Program-made: the position numbers and the translations under genes
Shown: positions 1-9,753 of the stretch, piece after piece
Position numbering within the stretch: position 1 is the first letter of the stretch
Layout: each line of letters begins with the position of its first letter
From: Calvatia gigantea
Lineage: Eukaryota > Basidiomycota > Agaricomycetes > Agaricales > Lycoperdaceae
Length of the DNA stretch: 64,000 bases
Assembly (NCBI GenBank): GCA_025093985.1
Contig: JACAAK010000004.1
Coordinates: 3,348,001 to 3,412,000 of the forward strand
Direction of reading: 5' to 3'
Notes under the pieces: generated by a model
The model's input: the letters and a program-made list of their open reading frames with translations, nothing else
Told to the model about the DNA's origin: nothing
Database searches by the model: none

Positions 1-523
1 TTCGCTCAACGCCGAGGTGCTCGGATGGGAGGTGAGTGGGGCACGACGAAGAACGAAGAAACCAAGGCCCACAAGAGGAAAATAAACGTACTATATCTGT
101 TATGATCGCAGCAAACAACCGGGGCCGAACTATGCACATAAATCACAACAGCAGAAAAAAACAAAGTCAGCATCACAGTAGCCCCAAATTCAAAGGGTGC
201 AGGAGAACATACCATGTATGATTACCCAGTCCAACAATCGGCAGAGGTGCACACGATACCCCGACCATCGTCCGCATATTATCATTATAGACACTGGATT
301 GGATGTTCATAAGTCCAAGCAAGGAACCAACTTCAGTATCAGAGGCCGGTTGGACAGTTACACAACAAAGAACGGGGCCAGTTGTACATTGGCCAACAGC
401 AATATCCCGTGCCATGAGGGCCCCGAACTCGTGGCCTTCAGTTCTGGGAACATTTGGAAGAGAGAACGTTGTGGCGAAAAAGGTCGTGAGGAGAGTGGCA
501 GAGATAATCTGAGTGTGCCACAT
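1..523 (-). CDS. Class I hydrophobin 1 (3' end beyond the left edge)
   Basis: Small secreted surface-active protein that self-assembles at air-water interfaces and coats hyphae or fruiting bodies. The ATG at 523 opens a hydrophobic signal peptide (MWHTQIISATLLTTFFA). The class I cysteine pattern follows: QCTTGPVLCC, then VGVSCAPLPIVG. The fifth cysteine is rebuilt across an intron (exon 1 ends at 213, exon 2 starts at 129), giving CSAPVVCC. Exon 2 is 38 nt (129-92), the same length as in the neighbouring hydrophobin. The donor GTACGT at 91 opens a second intron. The only acceptor-like AG before the edge gives an immediate stop and lacks the expected final cysteine, so the last exon is probably off-window. 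A TATAAATA box lies at 740-747. Family identity is clear; intactness of the 3' end cannot be judged. Confidence 0.85.
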
Positions 524-1319
524 TATCAGGTGGACTGTACAGGAAAGCCGGTCGGCGTTTGTTTAAAGGCGAGGAAGGGAAATCAGATCGTTTTCCTAGA
601 CTTTTATAGCGAGGCCATCCAAGCCGGAAATACAAGTGCAGTGCTTTCCGCCCTACCGAAGTGTGTCGATATGCCTCTAGGGGCTAAGCGGCAGGGCTCG
701 AGGGAAAGGACGGCACATTCTATATTCGCGGTGATGCTATATTTATACCTTAAGTGTACCCTCGGGCCTTCAAATTGAACAGTGATATAGGTGTTAGGTG
801 CCCTTGCGCAGCAGGGATTAGGAATTTGGATGCAGGGCGTATGGACGGTACTTAGGATCAGCTTACACCACTGCCAGACTATCCACGGCCAGCGCGTGGT
901 TTAAAATAGGTGCGATCCCACGAGAAAGTGCGTAAAAGTCATGATAGGATCGTCCCAGACTGCCTTCCGGTTACTTAAATGAGAATATTAATGGTGCCGG
1001 TTATCCGAAGCCGCAAGTATTTCGGCCATCGAGTCGCGTGTGGTGTGAATCGCCATTCCATGATGACAGTGGCAACAGTAGGAGGCGACAACCAGCTTTC
1101 TTACAACGGTTTAAATGGTTGTTCGCACTCTCACTGATAGTCACTAAGTGACAGACACCATACAGGAGACTCGCCAAGGTAATGGAGGGGAGTCTGCTCT
1201 TGTGGCTTAAGAGTACTCCATGTAACGGTGAATATGACGAATAATCCACAACACATTGATGTCCATTCCAGAAACACGCAGCGAAAAAAATTTACAAATT
1301 GGAAATACGTTGGACGCAT
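524..1319. promoter_or_regulatory. Spacer between the hydrophobin genes
   Basis: This 0.8-kb stretch holds the upstream region of hydrophobin 1, with a TATAAATA element at 740-747 on the minus strand about 215 bp before its start codon, and the 3' flank of hydrophobin 2. No further gene was recognised; ORFs here lack family motifs. Confidence 0.5.
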
Positions 1320-1744
1320 TCAGAGGTTGAGGTTGACAGAAGTGCAACCAATGGCGACAACGCCATCTAGAAGGCATTTTAGGAAGTGTTTGACATAGAG
1401 ATATGACGGCGGTTAAGATTATCGTACTGAAGTTGCTGTTCTCGCAGCAAACAGGTTGGGCGGAGCTATTGATAGAGTTGGCCTGGGTTGGGTATAAAAT
1501 GCACGAGGAACCTACCAAGAATCACCACCCGCACCGATGACAATGATAGGGGTGCAAGTAAGACCGACGAGGACGTTCACATCTTGGACGACGACGCCCA
1601 AGAGGCCGAGAACCTTAGAAACCGCGTCGCTGCCAGCCTTGTCGACGAAGTTGCAGCACTGGTACAATCGCCTGGTGCAATGCCTCCAGCGAGAGTAGAA
1701 GCAGCGAGGGAAGCAGCGACAAGAGCAGAGAGCTTGAATTGCAT
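1320..1744 (-). pseudogene. Class I hydrophobin 2 with a frameshift near the first cysteine
   Basis: The ATG at 1744 opens a good signal peptide ([20 protein letters not shown]) ending in a GDC that should begin the cysteine pattern. From about 1658 the hydrophobin continues in a different frame: QCC, a core with [31 protein letters not shown] across an intron, and GVVAIGCTSVNLNL before the stop at 1320-1322. The three exons (1744-1516, 1465-1428, 1366-1320) add to 314 nt, not a multiple of three. The usual residues between C1 and the CC doublet are missing, which fits a 10- or 13-bp deletion. No splice site repairs the frame. A TATAAAA box at 1818-1824 is 74 bp upstream, so the promoter looks intact. 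A sequencing error is the main alternative to a pseudogene. Confidence 0.82.
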
Positions 1745-1817
1745 GTTTGTTGAGTGGTGTTGAACGACTAGAGAGGATGTGTTCGACTGGTGAGACTAAG
1801 GGCAAAATTTGGAGGCA

Positions 1818-1824
1818 TTTTATA
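1818..1824 (-). promoter_or_regulatory. TATA box of hydrophobin 2
   Basis: TATAAAA read on the minus strand, 74 bp upstream of the ATG at 1744. The position is typical for a strongly expressed fungal structural gene. Confidence 0.5.
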
Positions 1825-1829
1825 CGCAA

Positions 1830-2217
1830 CTCGCCCTGAAATTACTTCTCTTTTTGACGCCAACCGGATATTTGGAGTTTTGAATACTTCACCGCAGCAT
1901 TGCAGAAGGTCAGAACCGGTAGCGTCTGGGTGGAGTAAAATGACAGTTCAAGCAGAAATTTGGACTCCACGAACACCACAGCCAATATGTTGCGAATCGT
2001 CTTTGCCGAGAAGCACCCCAATACATTCCGTCCGAAAAAAAACATACGATGAACGCGACAAGCACAGAGCGATGCAAAAACGAGCTCGGTCAGCCCTTTA
2101 ACCAGTCCATGCACCGTTTGATTTATCGTGGTTGACGAACACAAGAACGACTTGAATCCCAGTAGGGTGTTTTTTACGTCAAGGGTTACTTTTCTGAACC
2201 CACGCATGTCGATGACA
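1830..2217. other. Upstream flank of hydrophobin 2
   Basis: About 390 bp between the hydrophobin 2 TATA region and the transposon-like element. A minus-strand ORF crosses it but shows no recognisable domain. It is best read as promoter DNA. Confidence 0.35.
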
Positions 2218-2219
2218 TA

Positions 2220-2244
2220 CAGTCATTAACCGGTCAGCGAGGCA
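2220..2244 (+). repeat. Left terminal inverted repeat, outer block
   Basis: 25 bp pairing with the inverted copy at 3002-3026 with a single C/T mismatch. Confidence 0.75.
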
Positions 2245-3001
2245 GTAAATTAGTGATCCCCTTCGGAATAATTTATTGAGGGGAATCATCCAAAAATGAT
2301 TTGATATTATATTTAAGTGCCATGTAAACTATGTGTTGCACAAATTTGGTAGTGAAATATCAAGAGAAAGAGGTAAAATCGACTAATCACTTGCAGAATT
2401 TCTTATCACACCACAAACCACTCAGTGAGACGCGTCACGTCACGCATCCCAAAGAGCCCATCACGGTCAACTGATGTTGATCATCCTTGACATCCTACTC
2501 TTCGCCGTCCACTTCCAGCTCGTTTTCGACTATTTTGGACTGGTTAATTTGCCGCTTGAGTACTCCTTACTTAGGCTTTGGTCCCTGTGGCCTGCGTTTT
2601 CTGGTAAACAAACTACTACAGGTGTTCCAAATTTGGAACGCTGTGATGTGACAGGACAGATCAATCACTCTCGAGGACCAGGAAGTTTCGACACTCTCTT
2701 CATGGTTTGGGTGCATTTCTGTGCACAAATACATGGGGAACTAAATAAAACAATGTTTTAAAATAATTGTGTGCAAGATTTTTCTGGATAAAAACATCCA
2801 ATACCACTGGACAACGCCTTATCTAGTAGTCTCTTGCAAGATCTCGAGCATTGCAAAGGAAACAATGTAAATAATGTCCTTATAATGAGTTGAACATAAA
2901 CTAGAGACACCTGAGATTGTATTTACAAAAAGTCCGGGGAGGAAAGACGGAAACGCAACCCAGGAAAGCCCATAGAAGTCGGGTGTCTCACTGAGTGGTC
3001 A

Positions 3002-3026
3002 TGCCTCACTGACCGGTTAATGACTG
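3002..3026 (-). repeat. Right terminal inverted repeat, outer block
   Basis: Inverted partner of 2220-2244. It is followed by TA at 3027-3028 and preceded, 2 bp away, by the inner TIR block 2985-2999. Confidence 0.75.
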
Positions 3027-3028
3027 TA

Positions 3029-4493
3029 TCAAGAAGAACGTCGACTGGTGTGAAAACAAAACAAATGCACTTTCAAGTTTGACAGTGGGACCTTTGGATG
3101 AGAAATGCATTTGATAAACCATGTTTCATGTTGATATTGTAGCATTGAGAGTCCTCGGTCTGTGGTAGCATTCGCCAGAAGGCGAGTCGCCACCTGCGCT
3201 CCCCATTCTCCTCGCCAGGGCGAAATCATGGGGTTGCGGACCATATCGTAAGCAAAACACAAGAAATGTTATCGGTCGCCCCTTCCATACGAGAGGACTT
3301 AGGCAGGAGATGAGTAGAGATGGATCAGGCGCTGAGAAGTTGGTTTTTTACCCACTCCGCCTCGTCGCTCCCGTCATTCTTGGGCGAGTGAAAGTCGTCA
3401 TGAGGCGGGGAATTTTTCGAAGAACTTATACAAGCGAGCAATGTGAAGCAGTAATTGCGCGTTTGGAATTGGTGCGGGTTCAGGGCACCGTAGAGGATAT
3501 TTATTAGCGGCAGAATTGGGTTCAGGGGGGCAAGAAAAGTATGCTTGGAACATTGCCGTGGCGCTCGTCAGTGATATGATGTTTGACGAAAGTGGTGGAT
3601 TTGTTTCTGCTCCGTTGCCGCAGCAATGTCCCCGCAAGCCAATAGAACCGCCGATTGTGCCATAATCTCAGAACCTGGCCGCGGAAAAGTGAACTGTCAG
3701 CTGTTCTTTCTTTACCCTTCGGATTCTCATATTAGTGCTCCTTGCTGCTACACCCAGTGCCTCTCACACGGAATCGTCGCCTGATGGAAGGCTCGTTTAC
3801 CTCGAGTATTTGACTCGCGGACTTCATATCATCTGCGGTAAAGGGTGTGTCTGGTGCCACAGCGCCCGGTCACTTACCCCAACCTTCTCTCTTCATTTCT
3901 TCTCTCGGGCGGAGCGAATTCTCATGGTCAAGGTTCTGTAAGGTCACAAGTTGTGCCTTCATTTTCCACTGCACACCCTCCTTAAACCCTATCCTGGCAA
4001 ATACCATCCTAACTTGCGCCAGAAAAAAAAAGATTGTACACGCCTAACTTGAATCCAGAGCCGCCCACTCACGCGTACTCGACCGAAATAACCGGTTGGG
4101 CGCTGAGGCCTGAGCCGGAAGGAGAATTGGCTGCGTACCTGGAGGTCGCGGCACGTGGTTGATCTTTCACGTAGCTTTGGTAGTGGAAAGCCATGGAAGC
4201 TGAGCTCAAAACTCGTGATCCCTCGCACAAGCTGAAGCGCTGACACAGTCTTCGAGTTCCTTGTGGGCCAGTTAAACAGTCACATGGACACTAGTTCAAA
4301 TTATTAATCCAGAAACTGATGCACAGATAACAACTAGCCACAGCATTTGGAGGGAAGTGTTCGGGTTCAGCGTTTTTTACTGTCAGCCATAGACGAGAGT
4401 TCTTGACACAAATTTCTTTAGTTTGTCGCAAGAAACTGCTGGTGATAGTATACATTTATGGAGCTTTCAACTTTGTTCCCTTCCCAAATGCAC
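3029..4493. other. About 1.5 kb without a recognised gene
   Basis: Short coding-like stretches occur. One is on the plus strand around 4048-4161 (includes PTHAYSTEITGWALRPEPEG); another is on the minus strand around 3330-3420, ending in a hydrophilic tail (GSDEAEWVKNQLLSA). They could not be joined into a gene and match no family I know. The right part is the 3' flank of the RTC3-like gene. Confidence 0.4.
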
Positions 4494-5101
4494 TTAATTC
4501 AACCGCCTCCCTTTGTTGTCAATCGCGGCACTCCCCCTTGAGATATTTCGGGAAGGCACCCTGTTCCTGTCCGTAAAACCAACTTCAGGATCTGAATCTC
4601 CGTGTTGTTGCCTTCCGTGTCTCAGGATATGCTCAATAACGCTCTCCTCATTGTGTGTTCCAAAGATGGTATCAAGTTGCTGGTGGGAAGGTCTCTTTTG
4701 CAAGCCCTGAACGCCTTGCCCCGTATAATAGATGGAGAAAGCTTAAACATCTTCAATGGGACTTGCGATTTGGATGCAGATGGAGAAACTCACTGTCGAC
4801 AATATCTACCAGAGGAATAGATCTGAAAGTTTGTCAGCGTTTGAAAGCGCGCAGATAAGCGATCGTGTTTACGTGTCTACAAGAACCGTCTGTTAGCTGG
4901 AATACGCCTTTGCTATGAGATTCGCTCACCTCCATCTTTCCATTTACGGTACTAAATGCAATAGTTCAAGGTCAATCTGGGGAATCCTGGGCATAAAGCA
5001 TGGTGTTTGGTACGGACCTGGACGGGATCAACATACACCATGAGCTCATCGGTCGACTGGGAGTCGTGTTTGTAAATAATAACGGTCAGGCTCTTTGGCA
5101 T
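4494..5101 (-). CDS. RTC3: SBDS N-terminal-domain protein, RTC3-like
   Basis: Small protein of the Rtc3/SBDS-like family, which carries only the N-terminal (FYSH-type) domain of the ribosome-maturation factor SBDS; the yeast member is linked to RNA metabolism and stress. The ATG at 5101 starts MPKSLTVIIYKHDSQSTDEL, the family opening, followed by VYVDP. Later exons give YRKWKDG, SIPLVDIVDS, YYTGQGVQGL and SHQQLDTIFGTHNEESVIEH, then GRRLN and the stop at 4494-4496. The order and spacing match the family over its whole length of roughly 120 residues, with three or so short introns. It lies downstream of MLH3 on the same strand. Family assignment is firm; exact small-exon borders are not. Confidence 0.85.
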
Positions 5102-5634
5102 GATAGTAGGTTGGATAGATGGGTGGTGGGAATACAATGATCGAGCAGCTGTATGATAGTGACAGTCGATCTAGAACCATCCGTCTTTTATTGAGCGCCT
5201 CCATAAGATCACTGTTCATATGACATCATGGCGGGTGGGTCTGACGTCACGGGACTGTGCCCACAGTGTCCTGCACGTGACAAATTATCCCACGGCTGCA
5301 CTTTGTTGCGCTATTTTTGTCACCGGAAACAACATCGCTGAGCCCTTCGAATGTTCTAGTGTGAAGCTTCAACCATCAATGGTTGGGGTTATTGTGCCGC
5401 TTGGTCGTCTTCTGACATAATTTCATGGATTCTTACCGTCTTGTTTTCCTGATAAACCGGGACCCCTAGAATTGAAAGCAAAAAGACATGTCTAAATACT
5501 TCGCCCAAGCACTTGGGCTGAGGAACCCATTTTTATCGCTTTGCGCCACGCTAATCCCTGACAACTTCGATAATCTAGGCAGCCGGAATTGTTCAGAGAT
5601 AAACATAGAAACCAAAGTCGAGTGCTTCCATAAA
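5102..5634. promoter_or_regulatory. Spacer between RTC3-like gene and MLH3
   Basis: About 530 bp holding the promoter of the RTC3-like gene and the 3' end region of MLH3. No other coding sequence was recognised. Confidence 0.4.
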
Positions 5635-8600
5635 TCAGCCCTCAGCTTCCAACTTCGACCAATCACAAGGGAATGCCTGTCTTCGCCCCAGCCTTCCCGT
5701 TTGAGGAGCAAGTTCGATGAGCGGTACCAAAGAAGGTCTTGTTCGAGAAGGCGCCGTGAGCCGTGAGTGCAGTGGCGGAATACGCAGAGCTCACCGTCCA
5801 TGGGCACATTGAAACGGGTACGCGGTCAGGGAAAGCCTTTGCACGAGGCTCTCACACTGAATAGCGGTAAGTGAATCATTAAACATTATAGCACCTATGG
5901 TGCGGCACCGTCAGCTTCTATGAAGTTCATGAAAAGAAATGGGCGGTCCGTATACCTCGGCAGGCCTTCGAGTTTATCAGGTCCAGTAAAGCCCGTGGGC
6001 AATACCGGAGGGCTTTTAGCCACAGGAACTTCTCATCGGTACCCTGACTGAGATTCGAATCGGAAAGGCCGGAAAAGGAAGGCAAATCTGTCTGCAATTG
6101 AGCGAGGAATCCTTTTACTAAATCCTGGAGTTCGTCTTCTTGTAGAAGCTGGGGTTCCGGTGCAAAAGTTGGGTCAGTGGCCAGATTTTCGGATTGCGGC
6201 AAAGCATCACCTTGTCACTGATGACTTCGGGTACGGTTTCAACCAGTATTTGTCCATGTCCATTAATGTCATTGTCAGTCGACGAGTCCCCGGTACTTGG
6301 GTCCGGAGGAGAAGAGGTTGTGAAACGGATCCCCCATTTTCGGAAAGCTTCTTGAACCTCTGTCGACTCTTTCAACAGTCGCAGTTCATGCCAAGTCACA
6401 AGTACAGGCTTCGGAGGAGTCATGGTCCTGAGTTCAACTCCGCCCCCATTATTTGCACCATTGATACAGTTGTCCAAGAAGCCAAGGCATAGCTCCTTGA
6501 GGAAACCCTCCACACGCACACGCTCGTCAGCTGCGTGCTGGTCTATAAGGACAAGGGTCGAGGCCTCGGGAGCGGTGAACCCTTTCTCCGAACGGTGGCT
6601 AGGCTCTTGTGACATTGGATCACCAGTACCTGCATGAGAGATCAGGCAAGCAACGTACTTCTGGTCAACTTGGCCAATTATTTTTGCTGAAAATAGATCG
6701 GCCCTTGAGAAGAATCCCGACGTGGAGTTTTGATTATTAGGCAGTGAGGGTAGATATCTTGGATGGGATGTGTGCGGTTGTCCCGCATCTGCCATATTGC
6801 ATTCTACTAGTTGTGGATCTTGTACTAACGAGGGGAGGGAAGATGGAATTTTTTCCTCCGGGAGCGAATAGGAATTATTTGCCTATGGGTGGATAAGCGA
6901 AACCGGCGAGCTATACCATTTTGGTTAACTTATACCTCGAGAGCACTGCGTAGCCATGTGGGGACGGAGGTGGGGGTGCTCGATCTAGATCTCAACTTTA
7001 ATGAAGGGATAGTGCATCTCTGATTGAATCCCTGTCTACATAGGTCGTCGTATTTCATTCCGGGTGTGCTCGCGAGAGGAGGTTCAGTGTGCTGCGCGGG
7101 GTTAGAGTATGGGCGAATTCTTGTTGTTGCCCGCTCGCTTGACGTTCCTTCATTACACTTGAGTATGGTCAGCACTGTTCCGTTCTAGGGTTCCGTAGAG
7201 CTCACCGAGTCACTCAGCACCTGCGAAGAGAAAGGCTTCAACGATAGAAGTTGTAGGTTTGAAATTTGCGTCAAAGATGACCCGTTTGTTGCGTCATCAA
7301 TGCCGTCGTCCATAAATACTCTCCTTCGTTTGTGAAGCGCATCGCCCGTTTGTATCAGGCTTAGAGTTCTTTGCCCGTTTAAAGGCCTATGCATGAAGCC
7401 ATGTTTGGCGAGAAATCCTCGTGTAACATGGACCAAAAAGGATATAACAGACGTTTTATTCTATACTCGGGCCGCACAAAATCAGGATATATTGGGCAGT
7501 TTTTGGAATAGAAAACAAACCTGCAGCCCAACAATACTTTTTGCAGGGTCAATACCATTATCCACCTCACTGGGAGGCACAGAAATGTTTAGCACATATA
7601 CCGGTTTCTTTTCGCTTTTGCGCGGGGATCGACGAGGGTCTAAGTTTATCATGAGGGCTCGAAAAACCCTATCAGAGAATGGAAGCGCACCGGCTCGTGT
7701 AGTGCCGTCTTCGCTCCGGTCGGCAAGAGACTATAGTGCCAACACGTTACTCAGCAATGCCAAGGATCAGTTGAACGGACCTTACACGCTTCCCGAATGT
7801 GCTTGACGAAAACTGTGCATCGACGAGCCTGTGCAAGTCACATAATGCGATTGGATGATTATTGATGTCTAAAAAAAGGATCAGCTAAGCTGGCACGAGG
7901 CTCACAAACCCTTACATAGAAACTGGTAGATCTGGTCCGCATTAGATCTCCGTTTCGTAGTTGAACAACAAACACCAACTCACTTTTGAGGAAGCCCCAT
8001 GAAGGCTGATGAATCCCTCGGCTTTCAGTTTGTCACCAGTGGTGTCAATTGTCTCGACCTCCTATACAAAGCCAGTTTAAAGAGCTGACTCCGGAAAAGT
8101 ATTTATACTAACCTCGGTCAATGCCCGGCCATAGATGTGCCGAAAAGTGGCCAAAGTGGATGAAGTCTGATACGAAAGCTATTCTCAATGCTGTAGTCGC
8201 TTTGACACTTCTGTTCCGAACCTTCGGGATCCGTATCACGCGATTGCTGTTGCCATTCCCTTCGCTTTTGTGCAGGTCTTCCAAACTGAAGGAAACGGAA
8301 GGGGAAACAAGCGCATATACCTCAACCTCCTGCCTAACCAAATCCCAGGTTTTCGCTGCGGGTGGGTGTGAGAGACGTCGAACAGGTAGCTGGGGAGAGT
8401 GTTAATATTTCTGGAAGTTCCCATTTAAGGTTGAGGCCTACGTTATAAAATGCATCTCTCACGCAAACGACGGTGCCCGGGGACTCCCTTCTCCATCGAA
8501 CTGCCTCACCTTTGTATAATACTTGGTCACTCTAGGGTTCCACATTTTAGTCCACATTTGGAACCTGAAAGTCAGTCGATGTTGTACCTTCCTAATCACG

Positions 8601-9128
8601 CTCCATGTTTTCCGGCCTTGAGTGGAGCGCGAAGCGATCTCTAGGCAGGATATCTGTGCAGCGGATGCCAAGGCTGATTATAAACATGTTTATTCTGAGT
8701 GATGTTTGGTATCCGCGTAAACAAAATTACCTTCACCACGAAAACCGTATGTTGATGCTGCATTTATCGATCCCAGTATGTATTCCTTTGATGTATCTTT
8801 GCATTCATGAGGTACTGATTCATAGGAGGAATTAAAGCAACCTACAGTACCGCATGTCAGAATCCTCTGATGCGAAGTTTTCTAAGTCCTGTTTAGTGAT
8901 GCCGGATCCATCGTCTCGCACCCAACACATCCAATTCTCGCAGTCAATGCCAACGTCAACATGGCTTGCTTTGGCATCCAGAGAATTCTGTACCAATTCC
9001 GAAACAATTTGGGGAAGTGTCGTAAGAATTTGCGTGGAGCGTATTTTAGCTTGCGTCGGCTCGGTGAGTTTGGCGAGTTGCCGTTCAGCCAATCGCGGTC
9101 CACCTGTGGAAGAGTAATTCGACTGCAT
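5635..9128 (-). CDS. MLH3: DNA mismatch repair protein MLH3 (MutL homologue)
   Basis: MutL-gamma subunit; with MLH1 it forms the endonuclease that resolves meiotic crossovers and helps mismatch repair. The start at 9128 leads into the GHKL ATPase region: LPQIVSELVQNSLDAKASHV, then RDDGSGIT, STYGFRGE, QISCLEI and VRDAFYN. The transducer follows (VYALVSPSVSFSLEDL, TFRHIYGRALTEV, INNHPIALCDLHRLVDAQF). The C-terminal dimerisation/endonuclease domain starts near 6720 (ADLFSAKIIGQVDQKYV) and contains DQHAADERVRVE, which satisfies the metal-binding DQHAx2Ex4E motif. The tail reads SKACRG, AIMFND, FQCAHGRPSLVPL, ending at 5635-5637. The gene is cut by a dozen or so short introns, all repairable with GT-AG borders; no disabling break was seen. 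Some internal exon limits remain approximate. Confidence 0.92.
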
Positions 9129-9753
9129 TTAGGTGCATTGAATTGAAAGCAACAGGAAATATGCAATGCAAATTTCAGTTTAACGGGACAAGCCAGGAAT
9201 CAGACAATGCATGGTTGTGAACTTGCACGCCTAAAACCTGCCAAGCTGCTTGTTTGGTTCAGGAGAGCATTTCCCTGGGAAATATTACATAAGCGGCAGT
9301 CCGTCGAGCTCAAGACAATTGCTCACTTCAGTAAGTCGTCCTCGTGGCTCATGCAAGCTGTACGCATGGCTGATGCTCAACTAGAAAATGCATCTATGCA
9401 GGAGACAAAGCCCAATTTTCCACGGGCTGAGTGAAAACACCCAGTGTCTGGTCTTGCCAACAGTTACTACGAACTCACAGGCAAATTGGCAGGCAAACTA
9501 GTCCTCCGAGCCACGCAACATTGCTCCGCTGTCGTTTCATTACGCCCTTCCGAAACCCGGATACGAGGCCATTTCCCACAAGTATCACGAGAATTACAAA
9601 ACGCGAACATTACCACCAATTGCAAACTTGTGAAGAGCATCAGCTGGTGATATTATGGCGAGAGTTCGTCATTTCGCCGAGGCTTCCCCGTTTTATATTT
9701 GGAGTTCCTGTGAACCACTGGTGATTCCTCCTCAACTCTTATCTGTCTAAACC
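9129..9753. promoter_or_regulatory. Divergent promoter region MLH3 / GH3
   Basis: 625 bp between two divergent starts. No domain-bearing ORF was seen; assumed to hold both promoters. Confidence 0.45.

Larger units (their letters stand above)
2218..3028. mobile_element. TA-flanked TIR DNA transposon remnant (Tc1/mariner-pogo like)
   Basis: The left end, starting CAGTCATTAACCGGTCAG at 2220, recurs as its reverse complement ending at 3026; 24 of 25 positions match (2220-2244 versus 3002-3026). TA flanks both sides (2218-2219 and 3027-3028), as expected for a Tc1/mariner-type target duplication. A second matching block, ACCACTCAGTGAGAC, lies at 2417-2431 on the left and, inverted, at 2985-2999 on the right. 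On the right the two blocks are 2 bp apart; on the left they are 172 bp apart, so the left TIR appears split by a later insert. The roughly 0.8-kb interior has no recognised transposase, so this is a non-autonomous or internally deleted copy. Confidence 0.75.

Noticed and set aside
197..778. 193-codon plus-strand ORF
   Set aside because: It is antisense to the hydrophobin 1 exon, which has a full cysteine pattern and a signal peptide; the ORF has no domain.
1488..1763. Plus-strand ORF over hydrophobin 2
   Set aside because: Antisense shadow of the hydrophobin core.
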